From Thaumasiovibrio occultus (GTDB lineage: Bacteria; Pseudomonadota; Gammaproteobacteria; Enterobacterales; Vibrionaceae), in NCBI GenBank assembly GCA_019703815.1, contig AP023053.1:792995-856994 (forward strand): a DNA stretch of 64,000 nucleotides, in the 5' to 3' direction. Made by a program: the position numbers and the translations under genes. Below the pieces are notes generated by a model, which saw only the letters and a program-made list of their open reading frames with translations, made no database searches and had not been told where the DNA came from. This document shows, in pieces, positions 61,672 to 64,000 of this stretch (positions within the stretch are counted from its first letter, which is position 1; the number at the start of each line of letters is the position of its first letter).

Positions 61672-64000
61672 TTAACGTCCTTCTTGAGTTTGCAAGGTAA
61701 CAGCACGATCGGTTGTTGTTGAAAGTCCGTGTGCTTGTGTTTTCCACAGGGTGTAAATTGAAGGCAGCACCAGCAGTGTCAGCAACGCTGAAGACACTGA
61801 GCCACCCAACATAGGTGCAGCAATACGCTGCATGATTTCTGAACCTGTTCCACTGCCTAACATGATAGGGATCAGGCCAATTACCACGGTGAGATCCGTC
61901 ATCATCACCGGACGAATACGTTGCCCAGCACCTTCGACGATCGCCTCTTCGAGATCGCGCTGGGTCAGCGGCAAGTTAGTTTCAGTCACTTCATCGATTT
62001 TGCGTTGCCACGCTTGATTGAGATAGACCAGCATGATGATCGCGGTCTCTACGGCAACCCCCGCCAAGGCGATAAAGCCAACGCCTACGGCGATCGACAA
62101 GTTAAAGTTGAGGAAATACATCAGCCACAAGCCGCCGACTAAAGCGAGTGGTAACGTGCCAACAATGATGGCGACTTCACCAAAGCGACGGAAACTCATG
62201 TACAGCAACATAAAGATGATGCCGAGCGTCACTGGGGCGACAATTTTCATCTTCTCCATTGCGCGCTGCATGTATTCGTACTGCCCAGACCACGCAATCG
62301 AATAGCCCGCTGGCAGCTTGAGCTCTTGCGCCACTTTGGCGCGCGCTTCTTCGACAAAACCACCAAGATCGCGCCCTTCGATATCGACAAACACCCAACC
62401 GTTAGGACGCGCATTTTCTGTCTTGATCATTGGCGGGCCATCTTCGTAACGCACATCAGCGACATCGGCCAAGGTGATGTTGGCACCCAGCGGCGTCACC
62501 AACGGCAGTTGCTCAAGGCTGTACACTGAATCACGATATTGCTGCGGATAGCGCACATTGATTGGATACCGCTCCAAGCCTTCAACGGTTTCCGCCACTT
62601 TCATTCCGCCAATCGCCGCACTGGTCACCTGTTGAATATCTTGAATCGAGAGGCCAAAACGGGCGGCACGCTGACGGTCGATATCAATCGTGACGTAACG
62701 CCCGCCTGCGACGCGCTCGGCATACACCGACACTGCGCCTGGAACTTCACTGACGAGGGCTTCAAGCTCGCGACCAATCTCTTCAATCACGGCCAGATCA
62801 GGACCTGCCACCTTAATCCCCACCGGGGTTTTGATCCCGGTTGACAACATGTCGATGCGGGTTTTGATTGGCATCACCCAAGCGTTACTTAAACCCGGGA
62901 AATTCACCAAGCTATCCAACTCGGCGCGCAGCGAATCTGTGGTGACGCCTTCACGCCACTCCTCGCGAGGCTTGAGCTGAATAAAGGTTTCAATCATGGT
63001 CAGCGGGGCGGGATCGGTGGCCGTTTCCGCGCGCCCCACTTTGCCCCACACGGTTTCGACCTCCGGCACGGTTTTGATCAGTTTATTGGTTTGCTGCAGC
63101 AGTTCACGCGCCTTACCGATGGAAATCCCCGGATACGTCGTCGGCATGTACATGAGATCGCCTTCATCCAATGGCGGAATGAACTCACTGCCCATTTTGC
63201 TAAACGGATACCAAGCCGATGCGAGCAGCACCAGAGACAAGACAATCATGGTTTTCGGAAAGCGCAAGCTGGCACGCAATATCGGGCGATAGGTCGCCAC
63301 CAACACGCGGGTGACTGGGTTTTTGTTTTCCGGCAAAATCCGCCCGCGAACAAAATAACCCATCAATACCGGCACTAAGGTAATAGCCAGACCTGCCGCC
63401 GCCGCCATGGCATAAGATTTAGTAAAAGCCAACGGCGCGAACATCTTGCCCTCTTGGCCTTCAAGGGCGAAGACTGGCACAAAACTTAGCGTGATGATCA
63501 GCAGTGAAAAGAACAGCGGCGATCCCACTTCTTCAGCGGCGCGGCTGATCACTTGCCAACGGTTTTCTTTGGTTAATGGCGTGCGTTCAATGTGCTTGTG
63601 CACGTTTTCGATCATTACAATCGCGCCATCCACCATGGCACCAATCGCAATCCCGATCCCGCCGAGCGACATGATGTTAGCGTTGATCCCTTGCCACTGC
63701 ATGATGATAAACGCGCTCAGAATGCCCAGCGGCAAACTGAACAAAATCACTAGTGACGAGCGTAAGTGGAACAAGAACAACGCACACACTAAGGTGACCA
63801 CAACGAACTCTTTCACCAGTGTTTTATTAAGGTTGCTAACGGCGGCGTCAATCAATCCAGAGCGATCATAAGTGATCACCAACTCCACCCCATCAGGCAA
63901 CGAACGCTCTAGCTCAGTGAGTTTGGTTTTGACATTGGTGATAACGTCGCGAGCATTTTCGCCAAAGCGCATGACAATCACGCCCCCCACGGCTTCCCCT
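61672..64000 (-). CDS. cusA: CusA-type heavy-metal RND efflux pump (partial at right edge)
   Basis: Inner-membrane proton-driven transporter; the visible part is about the C-terminal 775 of roughly 1040 residues. It starts inside the periplasmic region (GGVIVMRFGENARDVI) and includes the TM4 motif GIAIGAMVDGAIVMIENVHKHIE, both large periplasmic segments and the last six helices (FIALAGVAVETAIIMLVYLN). The TM4 Asp and Glu fit the HME-RND class, and cueP next door points to Cu(I)/Ag(I). The missing N-terminus, and presumably cusB, lie beyond the window. Confidence 0.93.
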   Translation of the reverse strand, partial: GEAVGGVIVMRFGENARDVITNVKTKLTELERSLPDGVELVITYDRSGLIDAAVSNLNKTLVKEFVVVTLVCALFLFHLRSSLVILFSLPLGILSAFIIMQWQGINANIMSLGGIGIAIGAMVDGAIVMIENVHKHIERTPLTKENRWQVISRAAEEVGSPLFFSLLIITLSFVPVFALEGQEGKMFAPLAFTKSYAMAAAAGLAITLVPVLMGYFVRGRILPENKNPVTRVLVATYRPILRASLRFPKTMIVLSLVLLASAWYPFSKMGSEFIPPLDEGDLMYMPTTYPGISIGKARELLQQTNKLIKTVPEVETVWGKVGRAETATDPAPLTMIETFIQLKPREEWREGVTTDSLRAELDSLVNFPGLSNAWVMPIKTRIDMLSTGIKTPVGIKVAGPDLAVIEEIGRELEALVSEVPGAVSVYAERVAGGRYVTIDIDRQRAARFGLSIQDIQQVTSAAIGGMKVAETVEGLERYPINVRYPQQYRDSVYSLEQLPLVTPLGANITLADVADVRYEDGPPMIKTENARPNGWVFVDIEGRDLGGFVEEARAKVAQELKLPAGYSIAWSGQYEYMQRAMEKMKIVAPVTLGIIFMLLYMSFRRFGEVAIIVGTLPLALVGGLWLMYFLNFNLSIAVGVGFIALAGVAVETAIIMLVYLNQAWQRKIDEVTETNLPLTQRDLEEAIVEGAGQRIRPVMMTDLTVVIGLIPIMLGSGTGSEIMQRIAAPMLGGSVSSALLTLLVLPSIYTLWKTQAHGLSTTTDRAVTLQTQEGR

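Overview
The window looks like a chromosomal segment of a gammaproteobacterium, most likely a member of the Vibrionaceae. This rests on the company of genes rather than on one marker: the divergent maoP/hdfR pair, a CheV, the long (367-residue) PurC, a DeoR-type regulator directly ahead of glmS, and small families (DUF2750, DUF2960, YfcZ/DUF406, DUF3010) that I know mainly from Vibrio and relatives. I cannot name the species. No rRNA, tRNA or CRISPR array was seen.

Positions 1-46.7 kb are mostly core genome in short, mixed-strand units. In order: an IS200-like element next to two small conserved genes; a DUF1444-like secreted protein; 4-hydroxyphenylpyruvate dioxygenase; CheV plus a LysR regulator; a CDF-like transporter whose terminator was hit by a complete IS4-family element; maoP/hdfR; an AlkD-type glycosylase; an AzgA/AdeP-type purine permease; a 935-residue FAD/Fe-S oxidoreductase of the D-lactate dehydrogenase type; aspartoacylase; alanine dehydrogenase; an OlsF-like ornithine-lipid acyltransferase behind a 17-copy AAGAG repeat; a rhomboid protease; an ABC exporter; purC under a PurR-type operator; an acyl-CoA ligase; a class IV adenylate cyclase; a PAS-GGDEF protein with a dead catalytic motif; a LonB-like protease; a ROK sugar kinase beside a mannose-6-phosphate-isomerase-like protein that has lost its metal ligands; and the DeoR regulator-glmS operon. 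PurR-like operators are seen both at purC and near the purine permease, so these two loci probably share purine control.

Positions 46.8-61 kb, immediately downstream of glmS (the classical attTn7 side), form an accessory region. It holds an unrecognised gene plus three tandem Imm11/DUF1629-type immunity-like genes with no visible toxin; four tandem secreted WG-repeat proteins with conserved cysteines; a gene split by a 265-bp MITE-like element with 19-bp terminal inverted repeats; a series of small secreted or membrane proteins; two tandem zinc-ribbon membrane proteins in a translationally coupled set; a TTG-start gene broken by an in-frame stop; and a lone PEP-CTERM protein. Gene duplication, decay and small repeats are concentrated here.

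Positions 61.1-64 kb return to a recognisable function: cueP, two bases downstream of the end of a CusA-type copper/silver RND pump that runs off the right edge. Together they should handle periplasmic copper.
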